From Cyathus striatus (taxonomy: Eukaryota; Basidiomycota; Agaricomycetes; Agaricales; Nidulariaceae): DNA of 64,000 nucleotides. Of the stretch, positions 10,741 through 23,027 are shown piece after piece. Numbering within the stretch: position 1 is the first letter of the stretch; every line of letters starts with the position of its first letter. The stretch is taken from assembly GCA_025738555.1 (NCBI GenBank), contig JAOVFP010000015.1, positions 1-64,000 on the forward strand, written 5' to 3'. Below the pieces are notes generated by a model. The model did no database searches and had not been told where the DNA came from. It saw only the letters and a list, made by a program, of their open reading frames with translations. The position numbers and the translations under genes were made by a program.

Positions 10741-13480
10741 AACCAGAGTGAACTAATCAATGAGTAGCTCGGAGACTTCTCTGAAATCAGAGTCCTGCGC
10801 TTTGATGTGGCTCCACTCACCATACTGCCTGAAAGCCTACGACACAACAGTCCCTCGGTATTCATCAACTGGGAGATGTAACAAACCAAACCTAGCACAG
10901 AGACACATGTACGAACCAGTGCGACCAACTCTCAGGCAGATATACACATTAGCGGAAAGATGAACAAAGGAGACGCTCGCTGGAGATGTTCTCTCTTGTC
11001 GTAAAGCAAAGCGCAAATCGTTGGTCGTAGAATACAAAGAAGAATCAAGGCCACAACGCGGAGGATTGATGGCGAAAGAGAAGGAAGAAATGGAGAGCCT
11101 GAGATGCCAGACATAAGGGTTCCCTCCCCCGACCGGCGCATGAAGCGCCGCGCCCAGTGACGGTCCCACAAGGTGCACAAATAAGAGCGTCATACCCAGA
11201 TGCACGTGTCCACTCAGCCAGATTAATACAACCGATGGGTAATAAGACAAGTATACGATGAGATAAGAGATCAAGTTTCGATAGGCTAAATGGTACGAAG
11301 GATTGTCGACGGATGAATAAATGCGAGTGGATGGTTAGCTATGGTGGAACTAACGTAGGCGAGGGAATATACCAATAGATGGATATACACGTCATAGGAA
11401 TCGAATGGTGCAGGCCCAAGTGGCAGCGGAGAACTGTATGGGTGAGAGTAGAGCGAGGGGAGAGGTATCAAATGTCATAAAAGTTAAGTTTGCCATACAA
11501 TAAATTACGGTGCATTGTAATGCCTTAAGGCAGTGGCTACCATGTAAGGTAAATTGTTGAACACGAATCCTTAAACAGTCTTGAAAGGCATGGCGGAGAG
11601 CCTTAAAACACGATATAAACAGCACAATGCTGCTAATGATTTATAAGGCTCTCTGCCGAGTCTTACAATACATTCATTCGCTACAATTGCTTGTAACGTG
11701 TGTAAGACTGCTCGAATAAAAGGCAAATTTATTTCTTTATTTTTTTCCATGAAGCACAAGCTGCGAGGATTCTAATAAATAGATTGATATTTGACTAGAA
11801 AACACATACAAATCTTTATACTACAAATACTGCTCATCGTTACTTAAGCCTTCAGTACTTTAATACATATGTCACTTACCATGCCATTTCACTTACCTTT
11901 AGGTTATCCACAGCCTCACTTACCTTGCGTGTAAACGAGAAAGTCAGTGCCCTTTTATACATCGCAGGCAGATGTTTTAGTCATCACATCGGATCTTGCA
12001 GTGTTTCAGTAGGGAGGTTTCCAAGTTCCGGAACCAGCTCTGGTGTTCTTTCCAGACCAATCCAGACTTGTCTACATCTCGGTAGACTTCCACCACTCAC
12101 TCTGTTGTAGTCCCGAGCTCCGTCGCAGAGCATGTGAGCCGAGAGGTATTTATTTTACTATATATTTTACCACTGCGATATGTCATGATTTTACTGTAAC
12201 TAGTGAGTTAAGTACAAGTGTACCTGGCTCAATATATCTAATGGCTGTTAAACAGTTATACTCAATACTCTTTTTTTCGGATGAACTACAAGTAGTTTTA
12301 AGAACTAAATAATACTACGGCCACCTTGGAATTCAAGATTAATCTTACGAATGCCCTAACTTTCATTTAATGAAGTCCCACAGCCTTGAAACTTATTGCA
12401 GGGACACCCGTGTCTTATAACGGATTATGATAGGCTTAGAATCGTTTATATTATGCCTTTCAATAACATTATAATGTATGGTGTTGAGATTTAAGGCTTA
12501 AGGCCTTACAATGTGATTCGGATTTTTGTGACAAAGCGACCAATACTACAGGACCTGGGAACATAGCTTTGCGTGGACGTCGGTATGTGGGTCGATGTGA
12601 ATGAACTGGAGAACGCAATATCAGTGAGTCCATGACTCGTCAATACCGAGTAGGTCATCTTTGTTGGCCAAGCTTCCCATAGAAACTTAGATGAACTAGA
12701 CGAGGATAGATGCTATCGTCGTTGCAGCAATAGATGAATGACAACAAATTCGGCTTCTTTTCCACAATACCATTCGCACGAGACATCGCAGTGCCAGTAG
12801 GTGTCGAATTTGACGAGCTAACATACAAATATTACGCAGAACGAGGTCTCCTCTGCGCATCGAGAACATATAACAACTGTGTGATTTCTTCTCCTTCAGG
12901 GCTACGTTTCGCAACTTCAAATTAATGAGGTCAATTGTCATTATTGAATTTAGGCCGCCCCGATAAGAAGGGATCTACTGGCTCTAACCCTCCCAGTAAT
13001 ATTTTTTCCCCGACGATGAGGCGGATAGGATATATGAAAAAAGTCGAGAGGAGGGATTGCATAGGTAGCAGAAAGTATGAACGACGTGCGATGTGCCCAA
13101 CGCCAGCCAATATGAGGAAGTTCCTTCAGCGACATGCAATTCGACTTCATTGATCCATCGAAGCCATCATATCAGCCTTCTCCTCCACCAAAAAAAAATA
13201 GAGACGCATCAGGCGTACTAACAGCTCGACATGACCCAACACTGGGAAAAGAAGGCTGGGCTCGCTTCTAACGATTCAGAGATCTGAGAGGCCCGTTGAA
13301 GTTTAAATGAAACATTATGCATAACGCATGGAAGAGTATCATGTAGCGTGTCATGGCACTAGGAGCGCAGACGGTTGAGAGAGAGGTGTAGGTTCAGCGG
13401 AGCAAGTGCAACGGACGCGAACCATTCACTTTCACGCAGTCACGAGCCAATATCACAGGCGTTCAAGCGCTCATCTGAAT
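10740..13480 (-). repeat. Segmental repeat, inverted copy of 32.86-34.10 kb
   Basis: Read on the minus strand, 13480 to about 12565 follows 32860-33625, with shared GTGAAAGTGAATGGTTCG, TGTCCCTGAAGGAACTTCC-like and ATCGACCTCATCAATTTGGA-like strings. Then 11250 to 10740 follows 33655-34100, with TTGTGGGACCGTCACTGG and TCTCTGTGYTAGGTTTGGTT shared. The frames that look related in both copies contain no known domain. The copies differ by an extra ~1.3 kb here (11250-12565). A third partial copy is at 36.29-36.50 kb. Confidence 0.75.
11250..12565. mobile_element. Possible ~1.3 kb insertion in the segmental repeat
   Basis: This AT-rich block is absent from the matching place (about 33625-33655) in the inverted copy. 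Near its ends are short inverted motifs, CATTGTAATGCCTTAAGGC (from about 11513) and its near complement GCTTAAGGCCTTACAATG (about 12496-12513). CTTACAA/TTGTAAG motifs recur inside. No transposase frame is visible. Boundaries are uncertain by tens of bases, and a deletion from the other copy is possible instead. Confidence 0.45.
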
Positions 13481-14060
13481 TCAAATCTCGCTGTTCAAAA
13501 CAACTAGCGCCCTGCGTGACCACTTACCACTTGACGCAAGATCAACAGTCATAGAGCAGGAGATAGCAGGAGAAAAACTTAAATAAAAATATGGAACAAT
13601 ATAGAACCCGCGAGGGTGGTGTGGTGGCGAGAAGTCTGCAACATGGGAAGTTCTCACTCACTGATTACGAACTCTTCAAACGCTTGACCACACTTGGGCG
13701 TCTAAAAATAACAGGAATCTCGGATATATGTAATTACTTAATACGGTTTTATTAGAGAATAATAGTGCCGAAGAATTCCCGAGGATTAATGTCGGTTGGA
13801 ATATCTGAAGAGACTACTTTTGAAAGGTCACCAATAAGTAATATGCTATTTCCGCCAAGCAGAGAATATTAAGCATTGCTTGAGTTGCAGAAATAAAACA
13901 CAACTCCACAACCTGATTCTGTAGAGAAATATAGGCGTATATAACACAGGTGCCGGTGGCCCCTTGCCGCGTGAAGTTACATACTGAAATCATATCGGAT
14001 TCATTCCATGAGTCGGTGGTCAATTTCAGTCCCGGATCAAAATATGACGTGTCCGTCGAC
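13481..14060. other. Spacer upstream of the GNAT gene
   Basis: AT-rich sequence with no recognised gene. A short string GAATTCCCGAGGATTAAT near 13772 resembles GAATTTCCGAGGATTAAT near 16249, a minor dispersed similarity. The end of this stretch holds the presumed promoter of the acetyltransferase gene. Confidence 0.35.
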
Positions 14061-14067
14061 TATAAAT
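14061..14067 (+). promoter_or_regulatory. TATA-like box of the GNAT gene
   Basis: TATAAAT lies about 70 bp upstream of the chosen start codon at 14134, the same spacing as the TATA boxes of the GH5 and FAD genes in this window. No other promoter element is claimed. Confidence 0.45.
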
Positions 14068-14133
14068 TGATGCAATAAATTTCCCTACAGTAGCACACGG
14101 TATTCATCAGGGTAAGTACGAACTGTAACAGAG

Positions 14134-15103
14134 ATGTTTCCTACCGTTCGACGACTCGAAAACGCTTCAGGTCTGTCTGTCCTATCACCATGTAAATTCT
14201 AGATGATTAATATAATAGCCTGACAACCTTGTGAAGACGCTGAGGTGGAACAAGTGACCCAAGTTCTATGTGCAGCATTCCATGGTACGTTATACTATTT
14301 GGAGTAGATGAATATGAATTAATGCAACTTACGTCCCCTAGATGATCCTTTCAATAAGATTATACTCGGAGGAGACATGTTTCTAGATGTCCTCCTAAAT
14401 CGATGTGGTGTTAAAGCTGGGTTGATTAGCGGCCAATTCTGCGTTGCACAAGTCGGGCCAGAGATATCGGGTGTTGTGGGTGTAGCAATTTGGTATCCTC
14501 CTGGAACGAAAAGCATGTCGACGTAAATATCCAGATTTTCCTTTCGTATTCATAGGGATGAGGAGCGGGAGAAGTCGGGCTGGAATGAATTTTGGAATAC
14601 AATTCCTGAAGAACATCGTACCTGGTGGACACCCATCGTGGGCCCATCCAAGTTCCTGCTTTTAACACGAAAAATAACGTATGACATTTTAGTATGTTGC
14701 TGCTGGGAACCGATTATCAGAGAAATCAGGACTAGGACCGGACTATAGCCGTAACGTTTGGAACCTTAGAATATTTGCTGTCGCTCCTGAGCACCAAGGG
14801 AAAGGGCTTGGAAAAGCACTGTTCAAGCTTGTCGATGATATAGTAACGTTACATATCATATATTCATATAAGTATCCTGATTTCTGTAGGCGGCTTCAGA
14901 GAGAAAGTCAATCATCTTGAAGACTACGAACGACGTTGACGTAAGTTATGTTTTCTATGACTGTATAAATTGTTCTAATAAGTCTATTCAAGATCATGAC
15001 TTATAGACGCTTGGGATGTGAAGTCTGCAACGACATTAAGATTGAGAACATGCTCAGTGAGGTTCGTGTTACGCTGATGGTGAAGAAGCATGGAAGTTCG
15101 TAA
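14134..15103 (+). CDS. GNAT-family N-acetyltransferase, seven exons, intact
   Basis: Splicing 14134-14170, 14237-14284, 14342-14522, 14556-14637, 14693-14842, 14890-14940 and 14993-15103 gives a clean 219-residue frame ending in TAA. The start MFPTVRRLENASDAEVEQV is typical of fungal GNAT proteins, followed by VLCAAFHDDPF (about residues 23-33), VAIWYPPGTK, and KSGWNEFW...EEHRTWW. The acetyl-CoA-binding motif A, VAPEHQGKGLGKALF, contains Q151-GKGLG156. The C-terminal LKTTNDVD...YRRLGCEVCNDIKI and EVRVTLMVKK complete the fold. The family transfers acetyl from acetyl-CoA to small amines or proteins; substrate unknown. All introns are GT-AG and short; the third (14523-14555, 33 nt) is very short, and the fourth (14638-14692) is the least certain. 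No lesion is seen. Confidence 0.85.
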
Positions 15104-15246
15104 CTTGACTAGCCCTCGTGTTCTTTAAAATATTAGATAAACATTTTATGAACTACAACCTTATCACTAACACTTATCTCTTATTGCAACATATAACAGA
15201 GGACTTGTGTTCACTTTGCAGTGCACTGGATTTCTCCTATGTTCCT

Positions 15247-15465
15247 GCGATAGCCACAGTCTTGCCACAGAAAACATCTGGGTCGTCGTGGGGAAATGGA
15301 TGCCAGTAGCCACCGATTGCGCCAAGTACCTTAACGGAAGGGGCATCGGCGTCGTATCTAGGTTCTACTCGCGTTGGCAGCTGCAGGTTGACTGTTAAAG
15401 CATTCTCATTTAGCCAAGACTACAAGGATTCTTGCGTAATTATTGGAGGACAGGCTATGAAAAAG
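15247..15465 (+). pseudogene. GH5 exo-1,3-beta-glucanase fragment (C-terminal part)
   Basis: LATENIWVVVGKWMPVATDCA matches the C-terminal exon of the intact GH5 gene at 34.2-35.9 kb (ATEDIWVVVGEWTPAATDCA). It is followed by AKYLNGR, a stop, and, out of frame, CQDYK-like and WR-like pieces. The nucleophile glutamate of the family (VVGEW) is lysine here (VVGKW). Only about 220 bp survive, so this is a dead fragment lying directly downstream of the GNAT gene. Confidence 0.8.
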
Positions 15466-15479
15466 AAGGCAAGAACATA

Positions 15480-18140
15480 ATATAAGTTCTTTAGCAGTCC
15501 CAAAAATGCAACTCCGAGTACCGCAATATGGGATATGGTGGGATGCAAATGGGATTTGTACTAATTAAATTTGGAGTATGCGGAGAACGCGGAATATAAC
15601 ACTGACTGGGAAGAGCAGCATGTGACACGCTTTCAAGCTTAAGGTATCAGCAAAATGAGATTGACACGGCTGCATATTTTACCAATCGTCTGGTAAGTGC
15701 GCGGGCGCCGAGTAAGGAAGGAAATACATTATGGGATGTTAACCGCAATTGTTCTGAGGCCGAACGACATGGTGTGTCTGAGAGAATCGATGACGATTTA
15801 AAATAAATGAGGAGCTCAGTAAGAGGAGGTAAGAGGCCGTCGGGAAATTACTTCAAACAAGACAAGATACGGACTGAAACATGTTACATGATACTTAGGT
15901 CGGACTCGGACATCGTGAATAAAAAGTGTGAGACTCCGCCCGAGAGAGCAAATAATCACATGAAAATGATGAAGCGCTATAGCGCTAATTTGGCGTTTAA
16001 CGGAAATTCAATTAGCTGCCGCTAGGATTTCATTGTCTCCAGAGGCGCTTACGATCGTTGGGAACTATCAGCATAGATTTACGTTACAGTAAATGAGGTT
16101 TACTTCCAACGAGAATTTCCACGAGTGCAGTATCCAACGCGTACGATCGTTGGTGACATTTGGTTACATATAATCACGGTAATGCACGTTCATGGAGCAA
16201 TACAGGGCTAGTAGACAATCCTTCGATGGATTTTTTCCTTCGAGCAAGAATTTCCGAGGATTAATTCAGATACAATGCTCTTCGTCTATTATGATAACCG
16301 TGTCGTGAGATTCCACACCACGATTTTCCTACAACGTAAAGCCATGCACTCGCCAACCACCACATTCTCGTAAAGGCAACTTCGCTTCGTATATTCGACC
16401 CGACAGAGTGAGATTATCAGCTACCTTCCCGCGAATCCGGAGACATTAGAAGAACCCAGCATCCGTCACAACACAGCCTTTTTCCTGCGTTTCTTCATTC
16501 TCTTCCCGACGCAGAGGTACTTATGGCAAATCGTCACTTCGAATATCCCTGAAGCCTTCTAGTTACCAATGCGGGTCTTCCTCATCCTTCGCGCACAGCC
16601 TACCAGTTACCAAAGAAAGACAGAAAAGCAGAACGTTCTGATGACTCCGAGGTAATGTACTTACTTCAGTCAGGAAGGCGGTCGGTGATTTAAAAGATTG
16701 AATCACTTGAACCCAAACTTGAAAGACCGTGAACTTAGGAGCATCTCAATCGCCGCCGGCTGTTACCCGACGTCGACAGTGTTGCCTACATACTTAAAAA
16801 TATGTTTTTGAAACTGCACGGGTCCTGGAAAGACATTGGTATTCGCTTTGGGGTTGAATAAGTAATTTAACTGACCAATGTTTACTTAGTGGAACGGAAA
16901 AGTTATACTTCCATTCCTAAGCCAGGAATAACTATAGCTCCGTACCACAGGAGTCAGGACACACACAGCGCGCGTACCAAAGCGTCAGTTAAATATAACA
17001 TGTCGCCTTGCAGAGAAAACGTGAACAACCCATCGACTCGGAGACAAGTTTTCGTGATCGGAATATGGAACCTCGCCTTGCGTATGGCGCCAGCGCGTCA
17101 GTCATCCACATAACGAGGCTCGTTAAAGGTAAAATAAAAAGTACCTATTCTTGACCTATTCCAGAACTCAGAAAAAAAGGAAGAGACCTAACACCGTTTT
17201 AATGCCGCCTTAAAGGAAAGCTATAATTGTCAGTGCCCAATTCCGAGTCGCGTCACTAGTGGGCTTCCAGTGCCAGCGGCTTTCCGTATGAGGTCCTTCC
17301 AGCACCCACATGGGCAATGGAAATGCCATACCGGTATACATACATTGCTGAACCTGAATATGTAAAGATGGAGTCGTCTCCTTTTAGACGATTGGGATGT
17401 ATGTACTTACCTCCAAGTGAGAAGAAAAAACTGAACATGCAAGCACAGCTTTATATTTATCTCAAATTCAATGGTTCGTAGTATAGAAACAAAGTGACGT
17501 GTTTCGGCTGCGGAAGTTCGCATTTATTTCATGCGCTGTCATTCTCTGAATTGAAGACGACATTGTTCACACATGAAGGAACATCGCCATGTCCTGAAGA
17601 TCCTACAATGCTGTCATACTGTAAGTGTTTTCTCGCACAGAAAGAAAGCCGAAATTCCTTCCTTCCTTCATTTAATCCATCAAATCATAGAGTAAATCCT
17701 ACAAATCCGTCTGTAATCTATACAACTACAAATGCATCGATACACACCCACCATAAATCATGAACCTGAACCCCAAAGGAATAAGAAAAGAAAAAGAGAG
17801 CAAAAAAACACGAGAAAGCGTAAAAATTAAGCCTCGAGGCAGGAAAGTATTAGTACACTACAATAAGTCAAAAAAACCAAAGGGACAAAGGGACAAATTA
17901 AATCCTTTAATCAACGCATGCAAACGCAGACGTAAAACGTGTGCAATTCAATAGAAACCCTACGGACCATGGACCGAACACGCTCTGCGTCAGCGGCGGC
18001 GTCATGGCGGCGCACAGCACAGCCAGCACCCACACCCAAGGTTGACGTTGAACGCCGTTGAAAGTTGAAATTCCAATTAATAACGATTTCATTTCGTGTA
18101 CATGCTAGCCACCGTCACCACTGATACCGCCATCGTCGGA
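15480..18140. other. Unassigned 2.7 kb spacer
   Basis: No recognised gene or repeat. Short frames (15807-16025, 16889-17113, 17256-17438 minus, 17494-17763) show no motif and no splice-compatible extension that I could find. 17800-17900 is A-rich (lysine-rich frames). The last part should contain the 3' UTR of the membrane-protein gene on the minus strand. Confidence 0.35.
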
Positions 18141-18147
18141 ATCGATG

Positions 18148-20003
18148 TCATCTAGCAGCTGCGTCCTGATACGAAGGCGGCTGCTCCCCCTCCATCTCCA
18201 TCGCTTCCAGCTCTAGCTCCCCAGAAGCAGTAGACGGATCCAACCCGCGTAATTGGGCATTCTCCCTCTTCAGCGCGGCAATTTGGGCTTGGAGCTCTAG
18301 GAGTGCCTTTCCGTTCCCTTTCGTATTTACGGATTGGGGGGAGGTGGGAGGGGTGAGAGTGCGGAGGCGGGAGCGGGTGGGGGGTAAGATAGATTTGAAT
18401 TTGAGGTTGGAGGTAACGGTAGAGATGGGGATGTTCCATAGTGTGTTGGTGCCGGAGTCGGTAGTGAACTAGAAGCGGGATACGTATACGCGTCTTGTGC
18501 TTGCACTTTCGATTGCGAAGGACGATGGTAAGCATGTACAGGTGATGGAATCCGCGGCGCTGTACCCGGTGCGCGCGGCGACGGACCATGCGCTGAAGAC
18601 GTCGAGTTACGTGGTGAATGTGAGCGTGATGAAGGATTTAGAGAGGGGCATAGTGACGGTGTAGGAGAAGGCGAGGGGGGGATGCTTCCTTCTGATATAC
18701 TCATACTTGATACTGTGTTATTTCCCAATAATGTTGTATCGAGGGTGTTGAATGTGTTTCCGGAGCTGGATGAAGTCGTTCCTAAGTCACTTTGTGCGTC
18801 GTGCTCTTTCTTCTTGGAGGGGGAAAGGGAGGAGGTGGTGCTGCGCCGTCTGGAGGGCTCATCTGTAACCACTATCGTTGGGAGCTTGGGGATGGGGGAG
18901 GGAGAAGGAGGCGGGGAGGGGGATGAAGGGATAGCGATGAGAGGGCCAGTGGAGGGGTCTATTCTTCTCGCCCTTGAGCCAGCTTTTGATTTCGAATTGG
19001 ATGTACGTGCGGTGCCCCCTGCGCCTGATGCCGAAGAGCCTGAGGAGGACGAGGTAGATGTATGCTGTCGTCGATGTTGACGTGGATGTCGACCACTATC
19101 TGACCTTGCACTTGAATATTTTTGGGAGGTAGGTCGAGAGCGTGGGGGGTCGTCATGATACGACACTTTGGTATCTACGGTACGGTACCCCATCATTGAG
19201 GCTTTCACGCTAGAAGGTATAGGAAGCGAACTTACGAATGATTTCATCTACCCCTTCTTCCCCCTCTTCTTCTCCATCATCTCCTTCCTCAACGTCGTCA
19301 TCATTCACCCTTTCAGCTCCCCCAGCACCGCCACGGCCATCCCCATCCAACTGCATCCTCCTCCTCAGCATCTTCATCGCCTTTCGGCGCTTTGTCTGCT
19401 TCTTGCGTACGATGGCAAGAGTGAGGCCAATGGTGATGAGGACTATTACGCCTGCGAGTGTGCCTGCTATTACGGCTACTGGTGTGCGGGTGTGCGTTAC
19501 TGCTTCTGTGTCGCTTGAGCTGGTGGTGGAAGGGGTGGTTTGGCTGGAGGTTGTTCGTGTGGATGAGCGGTGCGTTGATGTTGACGTTGACGATAGGGAT
19601 GAGGAACTAGAGTCTTATCAGACGGGACCAGGAGGGCGTAGAAAAGGATAAACGACGTACAAAGTCGAAGCAGGAGCAGAAGAACTGGAATCGGCACGAA
19701 TATGCAATAGCCCCCCAGAGAGATCAAGTGCACTAAACATCGTATGGTTGGGGTCAGTCGAAACCCCAACATTGGTGTACGGTTCCAAGTTAGGTAGGGT
19801 GCTTACTCGGATGTGCTAGTGACTGGCGCCGAAGCGTGAGCTTGAGGCTGAGTGTAAGTTTCCATCACCGGATGTGCGGTCCTGGTCCATGTCCATGCTG
19901 GTCTGCTCCCAGCAGCCATGTGTTGTGCGTGTGCTCGTAGGGAAAGAGGAGATGGATAAGGTGGCGGCGTCGGGGAAGGAAGAGAGCATGCCACGAACGT
20001 CAC
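18148..20003 (-). CDS. Single-pass membrane protein with S/T-rich ectodomain and coiled-coil tail (5' end unresolved)
   Basis: Minus-strand exons 19807-20003 (5' limit uncertain), 19661-19732, 19236-19616, 18507-19201 and 18148-18468 join in frame. The extracellular part is Ser/Thr-rich. One membrane segment, TPVAVIAGTLAGVIVLITIG then LTLAIV, is followed by RKKQTKRRKAMKMLRRR, fixing the tail in the cytoplasm. A long Ser/Pro-rich tail follows, then a leucine-heptad stretch ALLELQAQIAALKRENAQL and the C-terminal EGEQPPSYQDAAAR, where PPSY is a WW-domain-type ligand common at the end of basidiomycete membrane proteins of this build. A sensor or adhesion role is only an inference. No convincing signal peptide was found, so the first exon may be missing or decayed. 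Introns are 34-74 nt. Confidence 0.65.
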
Positions 20004-20231
20004 AGCCCACGGGGGTATCAGAGTTCAGACGAGGGCTAAACCGTTCTTTTGAATGGACCAGTAATACGCGGACGTTATATTTGTCCTGTTTTCAATGGGT
20101 TAAGAATAGAAATAGATTTCAGATTCAGAATATTCCGAAGAACGGGGCAAAGGGGGATCTTGAAAACTGTGACTGGCTTTTTAGATATGGTGGCAGCCAT
20201 GAATAGAACTTGTCACGTCCATTCATATGTG

Positions 20232-20240
20232 TTATATATA
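20232..20240 (-). promoter_or_regulatory. Possible TATA box upstream of the membrane-protein gene
   Basis: TATATATAA reads on the minus strand about 230 bp upstream of the first supported exon. That distance leaves room for an unidentified 5' exon. Weak evidence. Confidence 0.25.
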
Positions 20241-20544
20241 GCACCGCATCGCACTCGATGGGAAGAGGGAAATGGGGAAGGGGGGTACGACAGACAAGGG
20301 AGAAACAATCACACCTCATTGTCAGTGTCACACCCAATCAATCTCGTCATCACTCTCACGCGCCCCTTGAAAAAAAACACCGCTCGGCAAATCCACCCCA
20401 TTCCGGCCCCGGCGCCTCTCCTTTGGCACACAATCCATCCATATTCCATTCATATCTACAATCCAACCACAACCACCTCATAACACCCCTCTCCCCTCTC
20501 ATCTTGCTCTTCGCACAGAAATGAAATGACTAACTTGGGATTAG

Positions 20545-21700
20545 GTCAAACATGGCGGCCGCGCGGTCTTGTTCTATTAATATATCACTTGTTTGTTCCA
20601 GAGCGCTATATTTAGCTACATTTGCCGATGCAGCGCAATTGCATCCTGATGCGTATTTTTTTTGGAGAGTCATTTTTAAACTGGCAAGAGAAAGTCTAAT
20701 GTGTCCCCGTCTGTACCCCAACATTGTGGTATAATGAGTGATTTCCTGATATATGTACGCTTGTTGCGATGGTTCATCGACGGGATAGGATTAGCAGCGG
20801 AAACACCCGTCGCGTGGCAGTTGGTCAGTCGGTCAAACAACGATCTTCGCTGCGTCGCATACGCGACAAACCAACACGTGTATTCTTCAAGGCCCCGTCT
20901 TTTCTTAACTTCACCCACCATCTCCAATCAACTCTCCAAAGTAGATGTACATTCCCCTCCTCCCTCTTGGTTCGTTCACACTTCCCATCTAATTATAGCT
21001 ATTGGTTAAATATACGTATGTTTTACAAAATCGGTAGAGCCTAGTGCACACCCAAGGCGGTGCTTCAAGGTTCTAATTATCTCGTACATGGAGCGGTAAA
21101 GATCTTAAGCAATCTTCGTAGTCTATCCGTTCCTCCTCGCTGGGCGTTCTCTCGTTCTTTTATTTCAGTGTTCATTATACAGCACGATACGCTGTTTTAA
21201 GTTTTCATTAATCCATTCATTGACACCCGTGAATCCCGTCCTGTCTAAACCAAGTAAGGGTTATAATTACCCCAGTGGCAGCAAGGTGATAATGCAATAC
21301 CGAATGGTATATATATTTTTATTGCATGATATGAAGGGGTATGAATAATATACCGGGTAAGAATAACTAACGATCGCACTCGTGTTCCATTCTTCCAGCT
21401 TCACATCCGATGATGAAGGTTATGTGAACTTTGTGGGCATAAGACTACTAAAAGATCGAAACTGTATTGCGTCATGTATTGCTGGTCGGTTGCAGAGTCA
21501 CTGATCAGTGCATATGTATTAACGTTTCAACGATGTCAAACGAGAATAGATGGGAGGGATGTGTGATGCCATACGTATGTACGTACGTAACCAGATTCAA
21601 GTGCCCAACCCTAAGAAATTTTTAACGCCGCGTCTGGGCTTTGAATGGTTCAAAGGCGGCTTTTTCGAGCATCTGCGCGTCTCATTTTTGTTATTGCTGT
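20545..21700 (-). pseudogene. AhpC/TSA peroxiredoxin-like relic (tandem copy of 23.0-24.2 kb gene)
   Basis: DNA similarity to the intact gene runs in the same order for about 1 kb. Shared strings include GGATTAGCAGCGGAAACACCCGTC, the SRMR region (TCGCGTATGCGACGCAGCGAAGATCG on the minus strand), CAAGGCGGTGCT and, less well, the QQYMTQ region near 21470. The CGNC and GCGEWN motifs cannot be read, exons have lost frame, and the C-terminal exon is degraded. The copy lies downstream of the intact gene in the same orientation, so it is an old tandem duplicate. Confidence 0.75.
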
Positions 21701-22250
21701 TGAGGTAGTGTTCATGATCTATTTTTACAGTAGAGTAGGAAGAAGATCAACGATCGCATTGTGTATGGATTCCCTATAATCCGAGAATAATGAATTATAA
21801 GCGAAATCAGTGGCTTGCGCCTCCGTTGTAACTCCCAATTAAGTCCGAATACAAAGGGCAATACATACATAGTACCCACATGGAAACTTGTTGGAACGCG
21901 CTTAGAGTGTTGTAGGTTTAACTTCCGATATGATGTGTAACGTGTTGAATGATTCTACAAGGTTTCTGCGCTGCACCGGGCATGGGCGGAACCTCTGTAG
22001 AGGTTTCTGGATGCAGTGTGCTGTGCTGCGTTGTTGTGTAGAGTGCGTTGGTAGTGGAGCATAGTATGCGTTTATTATGCGTTGTGGAATGTGATTAGAT
22101 ATGTCCTCCGTAATTTAAGAGTCGATTGTACTTATATATGATGGGTTGGTGGACGAACTTATGATGATAGATTCCATGGGATGTGGGTCTAGTAGATGCG
22201 GTGAATGCAAAGCACGCGCTGGTCGAGTATGTGTGATAGAGATGGGATGA
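21701..22250. other. Unassigned spacer
   Basis: No gene, repeat or RNA recognised. GTACGTACGT-type dinucleotide steps near 21575 and TATGCG repeats near 22065 are too short to call. Confidence 0.3.
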
Positions 22251-22254
22251 AGAA

Positions 22255-22530
22255 TGATTTCGCCGGCCAACCCACCATTGCAACTGCCAACGCGAGCGGG
22301 ACTTGGATACGAGCCCGTCGAGGTATTTCGCACGGTCGGTACTAGTAGCTGCTTCGCGTACTCAGGCTGTGACCCAGATGTTGCATGTAACGGCACTGAT
22401 ACCTTTGCTGCGGTCTGTTTTCATATGATGTTGGATGGACATTTGATTCTGCTGTTGATGAACGATGTTAGTGATGTACGGGAAAGTGGCGATTTGTGAT
22501 ATACGAACGGATTTGGTAGATGCACTCACT
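22255..22530 (-). pseudogene. GH5 exo-1,3-beta-glucanase fragment (minus strand)
   Basis: On the minus strand, CNIWVTA aligns with the EDIWVVVGEW region of the intact GH5 gene, and the DNA continues in the same order through GTATCCAAGTCCCGCTCGCG-like sequence (intact: GTATCTAGGATCTACCCGTG). Upstream, GGACATTTGATTCTGCTGTT and TTTGGTAGATGC match the intron 8 region of the intact gene. Stops and small indels are present, so this is a second decayed GH5 fragment. Confidence 0.7.
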
Positions 22531-23027
22531 GGACTACTATAGGTGTTCTTTCACTCAACTTACTTTTCATTCAGTTATTGTTTCCAAAAGGTCGCCATGT
22601 TAATGACTCGACGAGAATGAACCTAGGTATAGTATTCAATATCTTATGCTTAGGTTGAACTTTGGGTAATGTCCCCGCTGTTTTCTCGTTCATTTCTTTT
22701 TAATATCAGATGATACTACGGGTACTTCCCTCTTGATCATTTTACATTAGAAGTGCCTGAAACTTATCAACATATGTACCATAGTTAGATCCGCGAGATA
22801 ATGGTCAATGTGGCGGCCTCACGGAGTCATTCTATAAATAAACTACTCCAAGGCGGTAAATTTAGCGAAACCGAAAGGTTTAATCAGTTTGCCGATACAA
22901 CGCAATGTTATGATGAGTAATTTTTAATCGTATCATTTCTTTATTTATAACCATCTCGTATGAGTAACCAAGGCCTAAAAAAATTCTTGCAACTCCCCGT
23001 CTGCATATCCAGTTGATGGATGGGGTA
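22531..23027. other. 3' flank of the peroxiredoxin-like gene
   Basis: AT-rich. The part from about 22795 resembles 20545-20740, so the duplication that made the two peroxiredoxin copies included this 3' flank. No gene of its own is seen. Confidence 0.4.

Noticed and set aside
18152..18589. 145-residue minus-strand frame as a separate gene
   Set aside because: It overlaps the membrane-protein exons in another frame. The frame containing the coiled coil and PPSY end joins upstream exons through proper splice sites, so this one is a shadow.
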